The notes under the pieces are model-generated. The model was given only the letters and a program-made list of their open reading frames with translations, ran no database searches and was not told where the DNA came from. From Cytobacillus sp. NCCP-133 (lineage in GTDB: Bacteria; Bacillota; Bacilli; Bacillales; Cytobacillaceae): DNA of 64,000 nt. Positions 18,147-27,190 of this stretch are shown piece by piece. The stretch lies in contig NZ_BRVM01000001.1 in assembly GCF_026011715.1 (NCBI RefSeq), positions 464,907 through 528,906 of the forward strand, given 5' to 3'. The first letter of the stretch is position 1; each line of letters starts with the position of its first letter. A program made the translations under genes and the position numbers.

Positions 18147-18824
18147 CTAGCTTCCCCCTTGCAATCTAGTAATATTTGGTCTCAGATGCATTAACACTTG
18201 CAATCTATCTACTGTAATTTGCTCATTTTCATCTATGTAAGCACATTCCATTTCTCTTTTTTCATCGTGCTGATCCTTGTCAGGAGCTCTGTTTATGCAA
18301 TCGCTGATCCTTAATTGAGAAGGCTTCATAAGGGAAGCGACTACAACAGCTTTTTTATTTCCGCGGCAGCCTGCATGTGCAATTCCTTTTAAGGCACCCA
18401 TGATAAAAATATTTCCGCCAGCCAATACAGTCCCACCAGGGTTTACATCCCCGATAAGCAGCAAATCTCCAGGCACTTCCAAAACCTGTCCGGAACGAAT
18501 CATTTTGGCAGCAGAAGTAATTTCATTTTCTTCCCTTTGTTTTGCAGCTTCTTCTTTCGTTATCACATTAGAACTGATGGACTCAACAATCAGATTTTTC
18601 TTTTGTCGAATCAGCTCCTTCAGTTCTTCCTGCTGCACTGAAGTAAGATATCGATTCCCCACTTGGACCCTGACCGATATAAGCCGATCCTCCCCGGCTC
18701 TCGAGCTCTCTGAAAGCTTTATGTCAAGTTCTTTCTTCAGTTCACTATAGGAGCAGGAATCATCGAGATGTAATGTCAGCCCGTCTTTAGTCCCTTTAAT
18801 CGTAACGTTTTGGTTTTTTTTCAT
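18147..18824 (-). CDS. minC: MinC septum inhibitor
   Basis: 225 residues. N-terminal FtsZ-inhibiting domain (about 1-100) and C-terminal beta-helix dimerisation/MinD-binding domain (about 115-220, [21 protein letters not shown] region). Upstream gene of minCD. The spacer to mreD contains a terminator, so it probably has its own promoter. Confidence 0.95.
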   Translation of the reverse strand: MKKNQNVTIKGTKDGLTLHLDDSCSYSELKKELDIKLSESSRAGEDRLISVRVQVGNRYLTSVQQEELKELIRQKKNLIVESISSNVITKEEAAKQREENEITSAAKMIRSGQVLEVPGDLLLIGDVNPGGTVLAGGNIFIMGALKGIAHAGCRGNKKAVVVASLMKPSQLRISDCINRAPDKDQHDEKREMECAYIDENEQITVDRLQVLMHLRPNITRLQGGS

Positions 18825-19101
18825 TTCAAGATGTTCACCTCAATGATAAGAAACACATAAGTGCCTTTTGCACTCAATTCACATTCAGCCCTTAGAACTG
18901 GCAAACAGATGATCAGCTCAGACTGTGATAAAAACAAAATATGTCAATTATCCCTATTCTAAATTGCCCATGGTTAATAGAATTCGACAGAAACCTTCCA
19001 AATTCCTTTTTCCCAAAAAATAATCATTTAAAAGAAACCGGGATCATCCGGTTTCTTTTGTGAAATATTTAATAGGCACTTTGGATTCTATACCCAGAAC
19101 A
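18825..19101. other. minC-mreD spacer
   Basis: A/T-rich spacer holding the mreD terminator (19032-19058). No gene or other structure was recognised. Confidence 0.6.
19032..19058. terminator. terminator after mreD
   Basis: AAAGAAACCGG (19031-19041) pairs with CCGGTTTCTTT (19048-19058); the U-rich arm is part of the stem, so it can work on either strand. Confidence 0.7.
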
Positions 19102-19617
19102 CTAATCATTTAAGCTTAATGCATATTTTTCAAATAGCCTCTTGAATGGAAAGGCCGCCAGGATGATAAAAATCAGGTTCAGGATAAGAGTGGGTGCCAG
19201 ACGGACCGATAAAAAGGAAGCAAAATCCATATCAGTCCGATGAATCAAAAAGTTCAATTGGTACGCACCAGCCTCCAGCAGCGCTACACCAACAATCACA
19301 ATAATGGAAGCCATCGCTACATTCGTCTGCAGAATCTTCATCAGCTTTGTCGTGATATAAGCAATGAGAGGAAACAAGAACAAATAGATGCCTATAATTT
19401 CTACGTACACTATATCAAACAGCAAACCGAATAAAAGACCGTAAATCACCCCATGCTTTTTCGATCCATAAATCGTTAAAAAAAGCAAACTGACAATCAG
19501 AAAACGCGGAACAGCAATTTTCCCGCTGCCAAACAGCCCAGGCGGAGTGAGTTGAACAAATATGCTTTCTGCAATAAATAATCCCAGGAGTATAAGAGGA
19601 AGAAGGAATCTTCTCAC
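19102..19617 (-). CDS. mreD: MreD rod-shape-determining membrane protein
   Basis: 171 residues, about five membrane helices, MRRFLLPLILLGLFIAE start. Partner of MreC and RodA/PBP in the elongasome. Overlaps mreC by 4 bp (start inside its stop). Confidence 0.94.
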   Translation of the reverse strand: MRRFLLPLILLGLFIAESIFVQLTPPGLFGSGKIAVPRFLIVSLLFLTIYGSKKHGVIYGLLFGLLFDIVYVEIIGIYLFLFPLIAYITTKLMKILQTNVAMASIIVIVGVALLEAGAYQLNFLIHRTDMDFASFLSVRLAPTLILNLIFIILAAFPFKRLFEKYALSLND

Positions 19618-20498
19618 AGTTCCTCCTCCTTCTCATCAATCATTTCCATTAATTCTGGCTGCAGAACCCCTCTCTTTACGACCATAACATGCCCAATATC
19701 GTAAAAATCCGCTCCTGGTTCCACATATGCTGTTTGTGTCAGTCCAAATTCATCAGGAACAACATCGACAACTTTCCCAATTGGAAGGCTCTTAGGGAAA
19801 ACGCCTCCGAGGCCTGACGTGATAACGTTTTGACCCTTTTCAACTTTGGCATCATAAGGGATTCGCTTAAGAAGCAGGAGCCCCTTTTCCTTGTCATAGC
19901 CTTCAATAAGGCCAAAAAAACTACCATCTTTTGCTTGGATTTCAGCTGATATCCGGTTAGTAGGATCCATAGAACTAAGCAGTTGAACAGTAGATGTAAA
20001 CGTGTTGCTGCTTTTCACCTTGCCGATAAGCCCTTTTGACGTAATGACTGCCATATTCGGTTCAATTCCGGCATTTTCCCCTTTATTAATGATAAGCAAT
20101 TCATGCCATCGATCAGGATTCCTTCCGATCACCGTTGCCTGCTTCGGTTCAAACTCACTTAATGAATCCTGTTTATCAAGTACTTCCCGAAGTTCTGTGT
20201 TGTCTTTCTTAAGCCTTTGAACTTCCGACTCCAAACGGGCCAGTTCATCCAGCCTTGTTTTCAGCTCTTTATTTTCTTTGTATGTATTTTGCAAGTCTTG
20301 AATATTTTCAAAGAAACCAGCCACATAATTCACAGGCCGGGATACGGCATTTTGAACAAAACCGGTCGTATCTTTTAAAAATTGCTCAGGCCAGGTTAAA
20401 TTTTCTCTATCTTTTAAAGAAAACCCAATCAATGCCACGAGAATAATGATGCTGACAAGCAAAATAATCAGGCGTTTATTCAAGAAGAATTGTGGCAT
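19614..20498 (-). CDS. mreC: MreC rod-shape-determining protein
   Basis: 294 residues: short cytoplasmic start, one transmembrane helix (about 10-28), coiled coil (about 65-110, NKELKTRLDELARLESEVQ), then the double beta-barrel domain on the outside (about 120-275). It organises cell-wall synthases along MreB filaments. Confidence 0.96.
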   Translation of the reverse strand: MPQFFLNKRLIILLVSIIILVALIGFSLKDRENLTWPEQFLKDTTGFVQNAVSRPVNYVAGFFENIQDLQNTYKENKELKTRLDELARLESEVQRLKKDNTELREVLDKQDSLSEFEPKQATVIGRNPDRWHELLIINKGENAGIEPNMAVITSKGLIGKVKSSNTFTSTVQLLSSMDPTNRISAEIQAKDGSFFGLIEGYDKEKGLLLLKRIPYDAKVEKGQNVITSGLGGVFPKSLPIGKVVDVVPDEFGLTQTAYVEPGADFYDIGHVMVVKRGVLQPELMEMIDEKEEEL

Positions 20499-20653
20499 CC
20501 TTTACACCTCGATTAGTATTTTTTCCATAGTCGTATACAAAAACGGACACACCTTGCCTACAGGCACCTGAAGCAAGGGCATGAACCTAATAAAACAATT
20601 TGACAAATGACAAAAATCTACTATTTTATCATCTGCAAGATATACGAAAGTTT

Positions 20654-20693
20654 AGCCCAAACACTTCAAAGAAGTGAATGGGCTTTGTATTTT
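20654..20693 (+). other. long hairpin in the mreB-mreC spacer
   Basis: AGCCCAAACACTTC pairs with GAAGTGAATGGGCT around an AAA loop, followed on the plus strand by TTTGTATTTTTT. On the minus strand, the direction of mreB-mreC, it is followed only by AAACTTTCG. It therefore looks like a plus-strand terminator although no plus-strand gene precedes it. On the operon mRNA it may be a partial terminator or a processing site. Confidence 0.5.
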
Positions 20694-20713
20694 TTCGTAT
20701 GAAATTTACTCAA

Positions 20714-21736
20714 TTAACGTGATTCTTTAGCTTTATTTTTAAATAAATCAATATGGTCAAGAGCTTTGCCAGTGCCGATTGCTACACAATCAAGCGGATT
20801 TTCAGCTATAAGCACCGGCATTTTAGTTTCTTCACTGATTACCTTGTCCAAATTGCGGAGCAATGCACCCCCGCCAGTTAGCACAATTCCTCTGTCCATA
20901 ATATCCGCAGCTAATTCGGGCGGTGTTTTTTCCAGCGTATTTTTTACTGCATCTAAAATGGCATAAACCGTATCATTTAGAGCTTTAGAGATTTCCTCTG
21001 CCGTAATTTCGATTGTTTTTGGCAACCCAGTCAATAAGTCACGTCCACGGATTTCCATGTTTTCTACGCCTTCTGTATCTCCTGCCGAACCAACCTCAAC
21101 TTTAATCATTTCGGCCGTGCGGTCTCCGATCATCAGGTTATAATTTTTACGGATATAATTAATAATGGCATCATCCATTTCATCGCCGGCAATGCGGATC
21201 GATTGGCTTGTTACAATGCCTCCCAAGGAAATGATGGCTACCTCGGTGGTGCCTCCTCCGATATCGACAACCATGCTTCCTGTTGGTTCCCATACAGGGA
21301 GGTTAGCCCCTATTGCAGCAGCAAAAGGCTCCTCAATTGTATAGGCATCACGCGCTCCTGCCTGCCGTGTGGCATCGACAACTGCACGTTCTTCTACAGC
21401 TGTAATTCCAGATGGAACACAAACCATTACATAAGGCTTTCCTGAGAAAAAGCTCTTATTTTTGTTGGCCTGTTTGATATAATATTTCATCATAACAGCC
21501 GTTGTTTCATAATCCGCAATTACCCCATCCTTCATTGGACGCAAAGCAACGATATTGCCAGGCGTACGGCCAATCATATTCTTCGCGTCGTTACCTACTG
21601 CAACAATATTCTTTGTATCTGTCTGCAGGGCAACTACAGACGGCTCTCTGACGACAATTCCTTTTCCTTTTACATATACAAGTGTATTAGCTGTCCCTAA
21701 ATCTATTCCAAGGTCTCTAGTACCGATTCCAAACAT
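20714..21736 (-). CDS. mreB: MreB actin-like cell-shape protein
   Basis: 340 residues. Actin-fold ATPase with [12 protein letters not shown] (phosphate 1), [12 protein letters not shown] (phosphate 2) and VLTGGGALL (adenosine) motifs. Forms membrane-bound filaments that guide lateral wall synthesis. First gene of mreBCD, with a 215-bp spacer to mreC. Confidence 0.98.
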   Translation of the reverse strand: MFGIGTRDLGIDLGTANTLVYVKGKGIVVREPSVVALQTDTKNIVAVGNDAKNMIGRTPGNIVALRPMKDGVIADYETTAVMMKYYIKQANKNKSFFSGKPYVMVCVPSGITAVEERAVVDATRQAGARDAYTIEEPFAAAIGANLPVWEPTGSMVVDIGGGTTEVAIISLGGIVTSQSIRIAGDEMDDAIINYIRKNYNLMIGDRTAEMIKVEVGSAGDTEGVENMEIRGRDLLTGLPKTIEITAEEISKALNDTVYAILDAVKNTLEKTPPELAADIMDRGIVLTGGGALLRNLDKVISEETKMPVLIAENPLDCVAIGTGKALDHIDLFKNKAKESR

Positions 21737-21852
21737 AAATGGTATCTCCCTTTCTGATCCATATTGCTAAAATTTAAGATAAGGTATAATCATTGAAATT
21801 TCTCTAATTTATCAGGTGAAATGAGCCTTTTAAACACAAGGGCATCTCAAAA

Positions 21853-21882
21853 ATCATAACCAATATTATATCGTATCGTCAA
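21853..21882 (-). promoter_or_regulatory. probable sigma-A promoter of mreB
   Basis: Minus strand TTGACG (21877-21882), 18 bp, TATGAT (21853-21858), about 115 bases before the mreB start. Confidence 0.5.
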
Positions 21883-21923
21883 ATAAAAACATAGCCTTTT
21901 TAAAGGTAATTTCAAAAGCCATA

Positions 21924-22613
21924 TTATAGGTAGCCTTTCTCTTTCAAGCTGACAAATTTGTTTTCGCCAATAATAAGATGGTCAAGTACATCGATTCCAA
22001 TGATTCTGCCTGACTCTGCAAGCCTTTTTGTTACCTCAATATCCTCCCTGCTCGGAGTCGGGTCTCCGCTCGGATGATTGTGGATACAAATAATCGATGC
22101 TGCCGACCTTCGAAACGCCTCTTTAAATACCTCTCGCGGATGTACAATCGAAGCATTCAGGCTCCCGATAAAGATGGTTTGCTTATGAATGACCTGGTTT
22201 TTGGTATTTAAATAAAGGCATACAAAATGTTCCTGGGACAGAAACCGCATATCGTTCATAACATAATTGGCTCCATCTTCAGGAGAGCGGATGATATATC
22301 TGTCATCATAGGTGAGATTTGAGATCCTCCGGCCAATTTCCACCGCAGCAAGCAATTGGATTGCTTTCGCTGCCCCAATTCCTTTGATTGCAGTAATTTC
22401 ATCCAGCGATGCATCCTTCAGCAGCCGGAGACCTTCAAATTGGGTGAGAACCCTATTTGCTAACTGCAATACGGACTCATCCTTCGTGCCTGTTCTGAGG
22501 AGAATAGCAATCAATTCGTGATTGGATAGACTTTGTGGACCACTTTGCATAAATCGTTCACGAGGACGTTCATCTTGAGGGAAATCCTTAATCATAAAAG
22601 ATTCTGTTTGCAT
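21924..22613 (-). CDS. radC: RadC (YsxA) JAB/MPN-domain protein
   Basis: 229 residues. Helix-hairpin-helix-like N-terminus (about 1-80), then an MPN/JAB metal site (about 100-225) with HNHPSGDPTPSREDIEVT carrying the two histidines and aspartate of the zinc site. Called DNA-repair protein RadC historically; the true role is unsettled. Position between maf and mreB as in B. subtilis. Confidence 0.95.
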   Translation of the reverse strand: MQTESFMIKDFPQDERPRERFMQSGPQSLSNHELIAILLRTGTKDESVLQLANRVLTQFEGLRLLKDASLDEITAIKGIGAAKAIQLLAAVEIGRRISNLTYDDRYIIRSPEDGANYVMNDMRFLSQEHFVCLYLNTKNQVIHKQTIFIGSLNASIVHPREVFKEAFRRSAASIICIHNHPSGDPTPSREDIEVTKRLAESGRIIGIDVLDHLIIGENKFVSLKEKGYL

Positions 22614-22665
22614 ATCTTTTCCTCCCTAACCTTGTGGCCAGGGAGCCGTAGATGAGGAAAGTATA

Positions 22666-23235
22666 TTAAGGAAGGGAATAGCCCGCTTTCCTTAATTCCC
22701 GAACCGTTCTTGACACAGGAAGGCCAACAACCGAAAAATAGTCTCCGCTGATGCTTTTTACAAGCATACCGCCGAAGCCTTGAATGCCATATGCCCCTGC
22801 CTTATCGAAAGGTTCACCGGTGCCGATATAAGAGTTGATTTCTTCATCAGTCAACTCCCAGAATACCACATCGGTTTTTTCATAGAATTTCACTTGCTTA
22901 CCTGGTGCCAGAATGGCTACTCCTGTGTATACAGAATGAGTGGTTCCCGACAAGCTTTTTAACATGCTGAATGCTTCTTCGCTGCTTGCAGGTTTTCCTA
23001 AGACCTGACCGTCCTTAACTACCACAGTATCTGAACCAATAACATAAGAATCAGAGGACTGTTTAAAGACAGCATTTGCTTTTCTGAAGGCGAGTTCTTT
23101 CACAATTTCTTCAGGTGTCAGCCCGGGATCAAAACTTTCATCAACATCACTGCTGGAAACTTCAAATGTTAAATGTAGATTTTCAAGAAGTTCTTTTCGC
23201 CGTGGGGAAGAAGAGGCTAAAATGAGGTTTTGCAT
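22666..23235 (-). CDS. maf: Maf nucleotide pyrophosphatase
   Basis: 189 residues. ITPase-like fold, LASSSPRRKELL at the start, the acidic catalytic region around SDVDESF and the VIGSDTVV segment. Hydrolyses non-canonical or dTTP/UTP-type nucleoside triphosphates; overexpression blocks septation in B. subtilis. Confidence 0.95.
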   Translation of the reverse strand: MQNLILASSSPRRKELLENLHLTFEVSSSDVDESFDPGLTPEEIVKELAFRKANAVFKQSSDSYVIGSDTVVVKDGQVLGKPASSEEAFSMLKSLSGTTHSVYTGVAILAPGKQVKFYEKTDVVFWELTDEEINSYIGTGEPFDKAGAYGIQGFGGMLVKSISGDYFSVVGLPVSRTVRELRKAGYSLP

Positions 23236-23366
23236 CTTATCACCTTACCTTTATGTATCATTTTGGGAGATACAGACTAATCGTATCAAAAATAGCCAAG
23301 ACAGACAATTTAAAAAGGAGCGCTAGCCCAATTTTTTTTTATAAAAGCTGAAGGATATCAGCAAAA

Positions 23367-23402
23367 TGAAAAGAGCCTGCCGAAATTTCCCGAACAGACT
23401 CC
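23367..23402 (-). terminator. terminator after spoIIB, before maf
   Basis: Minus strand GAGTCTG...CAGGCTC followed by TTTTCATTTT. One G-U pair in the stem. Confidence 0.6.
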
Positions 23403-23463
23403 CTTTATTATGCGATATTTCCCAGAAAATATTCGAATAGAAGAGGATTTTGGCACTATTTGC

Positions 23464-24537
23464 TTACAAGGATTGATAGGCAGCTAAAAACGCAAGCAGA
23501 TGCTGCTGGCCTTTTACGGCTGATGCAGAATCTCCATACTGCTGAAATGCATCCAGCTGCTTTGAGGCATTAATTAGTTCCTCTTTAATCGTAATAAGAC
23601 CTTGTTTCTTAATTTGGTCAGCGGGCAGCTTATTAAGATTTTCGCTGTGTGTTTTTAATTCCTCGAGCACGTTTGCATGAATGGACTTTTCAATTGAAGC
23701 ATCCGCTGCCCCTGCTGCAAGGCTTTGGTATATGGCCGGAACCATTTTAAGAAGCTTTTTCTCTTCGGCATTCAATCCATCAATTGACTTTCCATCAAAA
23801 GTAATCTCTTTTGCGTAAAAATTTAGCCCATTGCTATTTTTAATCTGATTGCCAATTGCTTTAGCATTATTAAGGGTATCTGATACTCCTAAATATAATA
23901 CCGTGTCTCCGTTCATTTCATACATTTGAACTGGAACACCTTTTTTCTCAATAGATGCTTGAAATTGTTTTGCAGACTCTTTGTTTTTGTAAACACCTTC
24001 TTGTATCACATAGGTAGTAATAGATTCCAATGTCAAACTTTCCATTCCGGCCGGCTGATCAGAAAAAACAGCTGGTTCGCTGACAGCAGGAGGAGAAGCA
24101 GTCTCGACTGACTGATCCGTGAATACTAACTTAAGCATGATGAAACCAAAGCTTGTCCCAAGCAAGACAGCAAAAAAGACAGCCAGAAAAATAGACGTAA
24201 GAAACCCTTGCTTATTTTTTCTTTTGAACGTTTTGGCCAATGAATTGAGTCCTTGATAGGCCGTTTTTTTTGAAGGACTGGCAATTTTAAATTCTTTTAT
24301 CTCAGAATCCTCCGTTTCTTCCGGCAGGATCCAATCAAAGCGATCATCTGCTTCTTTTCCAGCGGCTGTCTGAATCGAAGCAAAAAACTCCGTCTCTTCT
24401 TCTTTCTGTTTTTTTCGATCCAGCTCTTTTACCTTCCAGGACTCTTCCTGCTTTTCATCCCTTTTCTCCTGAAACGGCCGGTCTTTGCCATTTATCTTTA
24501 TGGTGATCGTTTTCCCGTTATTATTAGGCTTGTCCAC
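23464..24537 (-). CDS. spoIIB: SpoIIB-like SPOR-domain sporulation protein
   Basis: 357 residues from a GTG at 24537 (AAGGAGGG site). The N-terminal 135 residues are charged and cytoplasmic, opening with TITIKINGKDRPF as in SpoIIB. One transmembrane helix lies at about 115-140. A SPOR domain (about 180-255, YVIQEGVYKNKESAKQF) binds denuded septal glycan. In B. subtilis SpoIIB acts in septal peptidoglycan thinning and engulfment and lies between comC and maf, as here. C-terminal 100 residues are helical. Confidence 0.85.
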   Translation of the reverse strand: MDKPNNNGKTITIKINGKDRPFQEKRDEKQEESWKVKELDRKKQKEEETEFFASIQTAAGKEADDRFDWILPEETEDSEIKEFKIASPSKKTAYQGLNSLAKTFKRKNKQGFLTSIFLAVFFAVLLGTSFGFIMLKLVFTDQSVETASPPAVSEPAVFSDQPAGMESLTLESITTYVIQEGVYKNKESAKQFQASIEKKGVPVQMYEMNGDTVLYLGVSDTLNNAKAIGNQIKNSNGLNFYAKEITFDGKSIDGLNAEEKKLLKMVPAIYQSLAAGAADASIEKSIHANVLEELKTHSENLNKLPADQIKKQGLITIKEELINASKQLDAFQQYGDSASAVKGQQHLLAFLAAYQSL

Positions 24538-24594
24538 AACTTGCCCTCCTTCCATGTCGATTGCTGAATTGGTTTCATCCTAACATACTGCAAA

Positions 24595-24628
24595 AAAAAA
24601 ATAACAAGACTTTTGTCGTCTTGTTATT
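24595..24628 (-). terminator. terminator of the type IV pilus operon
   Basis: Minus strand AATAACAAGAC...GTCTTGTTATT with nine further T residues; perfect 11-bp stem. Marks the end of the pil transcript ahead of spoIIB. Confidence 0.9.
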
Positions 24629-24689
24629 GAATGATTTCGTCAAATTTTTTAGATTGGTTCTTTTCGTATAGGTTTTTGTTTTGCTTAAG

Positions 24690-24845
24690 AATTTCCCCCT
24701 TTTATTTCAGCACGAGGCACTCAGCAAATCCAAAGGGCGACCGTAAAACCTCATCAAAACTATGGATCTGCCGGACCTTCCCTTGAACATTGCTCCTATT
24801 GGAGTTTAGCGCCTTCCGCTCCAATCAACTCAGCGAATAAAATAA
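24690..24845 (+). repeat. family A extragenic repeat, degenerate copy
   Basis: Ends GCGCCTTCCGCTCCAATCAAC, the border block of family A; the opening CACGAGGCACTCAGC is strongly diverged from the ACTTGCTTTCCGC border of the better copies at 34866 and 58703. It lies between the pilus operon end and pilC, with no open gene. Confidence 0.5.
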
Positions 24846-24875
24846 GCTTGAAAGCAATAAAGTGAAAAAATAATC

Positions 24876-26087
24876 CTAGAAGTTATTATATATGGAAAAC
24901 ATAGGAAGCATCGCAGCCAGTACAATTAATCCGACTATACCACCGAGTATCGCGATTAGAAGCGGCTCTAAAATAGAACTTAATCGAGTGGCCATCTGAT
25001 CGACTTCTTCTTCATAAAATTCTGCAATTTTATCAAGCATTGAATCTAACTGACCTGTCTCTTCTCCTATTGCAACCATATGGGAAACCATCTTTGGAAA
25101 AACCCAGCTCTGTGAAAAAGGAGCCGATAAACTATCCCCCCCGCGAAGAGATTCTCCTGATTCTTCCAGCACTTTCGCAATCACTAAATTATCCGCAACT
25201 TCCGCACTCATTTTTAGCGTTTGCAAAACTGGTACTGAACTGGAGAATTGAGATGCCATCGTCCTTGTAACTCTTGCAATTATTTGCTTTTGGTTCAGCA
25301 TGCCAAATACAGGTACTTTTAACTTTAGATAATCAAGCATATATTGACCTTTTGAACTTCGTTTTATCGCTAAGTACATAACAACAGCCAGCAAAACAAC
25401 TAGTAAACAAATATACCACTTTTCTATCAGAAAATCAGAAGCGGCTATAACTAGCTTAGTAGGTAATGGGATTTCCCCCCCTACGGAAATAAGATTATTA
25501 AGCAAGCTTGGTAATACTTTTGTTAGAAGGACAATGACAACGACTATTGCTATAATTGTGACAGCAATAGGATACATCATCGCCGATTTTACTTTTCCTC
25601 TTATTTTATGCTCCTTCTCATAGAAAACAGCTAACCTTTCTATGACATTTTCTAAATGACCACTCGTCTCACCGGCAAGAACCATATTAACAAAGACTGT
25701 ATCAAAGAATTTAGGGAACTTTTTACAAGCATCCGAAAAGGAAGTTCCGGATTGAATATCACGATAAACATCCATTAATACACCTTTAAACGCTTTAGAA
25801 GTTATCTGATCAATAAGCAGCCTTATAGAGTCAACTATTGGAGTGCCAGCATTTAATAAAGTGGCCAGGAGCCTGCAAAAAACAACAAATTCCTGCTTTG
25901 ATACCGGCTGGCCGATTGTGATGTTTAGATTTTTATTCAATATGGATTCTTTTTTCTCGGTCAGTTCAGATAAATAGAATCCCTTTCTTTTTAGCGCTTC
26001 CATTGCTTCGGATTTCGATCCTGCATCAAGCTTCCCTTTTACTTGCTTCCCGCTTTGAGATTCTATCCCTTTATACTTATAAAGCAT
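24876..26087 (-). CDS. pilC: PilC, type IV pilus inner-membrane platform protein
   Basis: 403 residues of the GspF/PilC family. Starts YKYKGIESQSGKQVKG, two repeated helical cytoplasmic GspF domains (about 70-190 and 270-390) and three transmembrane segments (about 168-190, 218-240, 375-397). It couples the PilB/PilT motors to pilin insertion. Last gene of the pil operon, before the terminator at 24595-24628. Confidence 0.93.
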   Translation of the reverse strand: MLYKYKGIESQSGKQVKGKLDAGSKSEAMEALKRKGFYLSELTEKKESILNKNLNITIGQPVSKQEFVVFCRLLATLLNAGTPIVDSIRLLIDQITSKAFKGVLMDVYRDIQSGTSFSDACKKFPKFFDTVFVNMVLAGETSGHLENVIERLAVFYEKEHKIRGKVKSAMMYPIAVTIIAIVVVIVLLTKVLPSLLNNLISVGGEIPLPTKLVIAASDFLIEKWYICLLVVLLAVVMYLAIKRSSKGQYMLDYLKLKVPVFGMLNQKQIIARVTRTMASQFSSSVPVLQTLKMSAEVADNLVIAKVLEESGESLRGGDSLSAPFSQSWVFPKMVSHMVAIGEETGQLDSMLDKIAEFYEEEVDQMATRLSSILEPLLIAILGGIVGLIVLAAMLPMFSIYNNF

Positions 26088-26112
26088 CGCTTATCCCCTC
26101 TCCGGATGAAAA

Positions 26113-27171
26113 TTACTCATAATAATTCCAGTCTGGGATATATTCATCAGCAATACCTTGAGTAACAAGACCTTGTTTAACTAAATGTGTTACTGCCTGA
26201 TTTAAAGACTGCATTCCCTGCGCTTTACTTGTTTCGATTACTGTTTGTATCTGATGTATCTTATTTGAACGGATTAGATTCGCAACCGCATTGTTGGAGA
26301 CTACTATTTCAAGGGCTGCCACGCGTCCCCTGCTGTCTGCAGTAGGAAGCAGCCGCTGTGAAATGACTCCTGTTAAAGTATTTGCAAGCTGGATACGGAT
26401 CTGCTGCTGCTGTTCCGCTGGAAAAACATCAATAATCCTGTCAATCGTCTGGGCTGCACTAGTGGTGTGCAGCGTAGCCAATACGAGATGGCCGGTTTCC
26501 GCTGCAGTGATTGCCGTTTGTATGGTATCAAGGTCTCGCATTTCTCCAACGAGAATGACATCTGGGTCTTGTCTGAGCGCTGCACGGAGGGCAACTGAAA
26601 AGGACTTGCTATCCTGGCCGATTTCCCGCTGATTGATAATGCTGTTTTTATGACTATGAAGATACTCTATTGGGTCTTCTAATGTCAGAATATGCTTGCT
26701 GCAGTTTTCATTAATATAATCTATTATCGCTGCCAGAGTCGTTGATTTTCCGCTGCCGGTAGGCCCAGTAACAAGCAGTATGCCCTGCGTTTTTTTGGCT
26801 AGTTCTTTTGTAATAAGCGGCAGTTTCAAAGAATCCAAAGTTGGAATTTTGCTATTTATGATACGGCATACAATACCTGCCGATCCACGCTGCATATATA
26901 AGTTCACCCTAAACCTGCAAATACCCGGAAGCGCGTAGGAAAAATCAAGCTCTCTAGCATGATGAAAACATGCTAATTGTTCTTCTGTGGTAATCTCTTT
27001 AACCAATTGCATTGTTTCATTATGCGCCAAATTTTTTGTCCCAATTTTTTTTAACCTCCCATTAATTCGGACAATTGGTGTTATACCTGCTGTAACATGT
27101 AAGTCTGAAGCATTATTTTTATAAGCAAAATGTAGCATTTTTTCCATACTTAATGTATTTGTTGCATCCAT
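26113..27171 (-). CDS. pilT: PilT, pilus retraction ATPase
   Basis: 352 residues. Walker A GPTGSGKST at about residue 136, Asp box near EDPIEY, Walker B DPDVILVGEMRD, His box HLVLATLHT, and a C-terminal segment resembling AIRNLIRE (AVANLIRSNK). PilT powers retraction, so twitching or DNA-uptake type dynamics are possible. B. subtilis ComG has no PilT, which separates this system from the competence pseudopilus. Confidence 0.94.
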   Translation of the reverse strand: MDATNTLSMEKMLHFAYKNNASDLHVTAGITPIVRINGRLKKIGTKNLAHNETMQLVKEITTEEQLACFHHARELDFSYALPGICRFRVNLYMQRGSAGIVCRIINSKIPTLDSLKLPLITKELAKKTQGILLVTGPTGSGKSTTLAAIIDYINENCSKHILTLEDPIEYLHSHKNSIINQREIGQDSKSFSVALRAALRQDPDVILVGEMRDLDTIQTAITAAETGHLVLATLHTTSAAQTIDRIIDVFPAEQQQQIRIQLANTLTGVISQRLLPTADSRGRVAALEIVVSNNAVANLIRSNKIHQIQTVIETSKAQGMQSLNQAVTHLVKQGLVTQGIADEYIPDWNYYE

Positions 27172-27190
27172 TGCTTACAATTCCTTTCCA

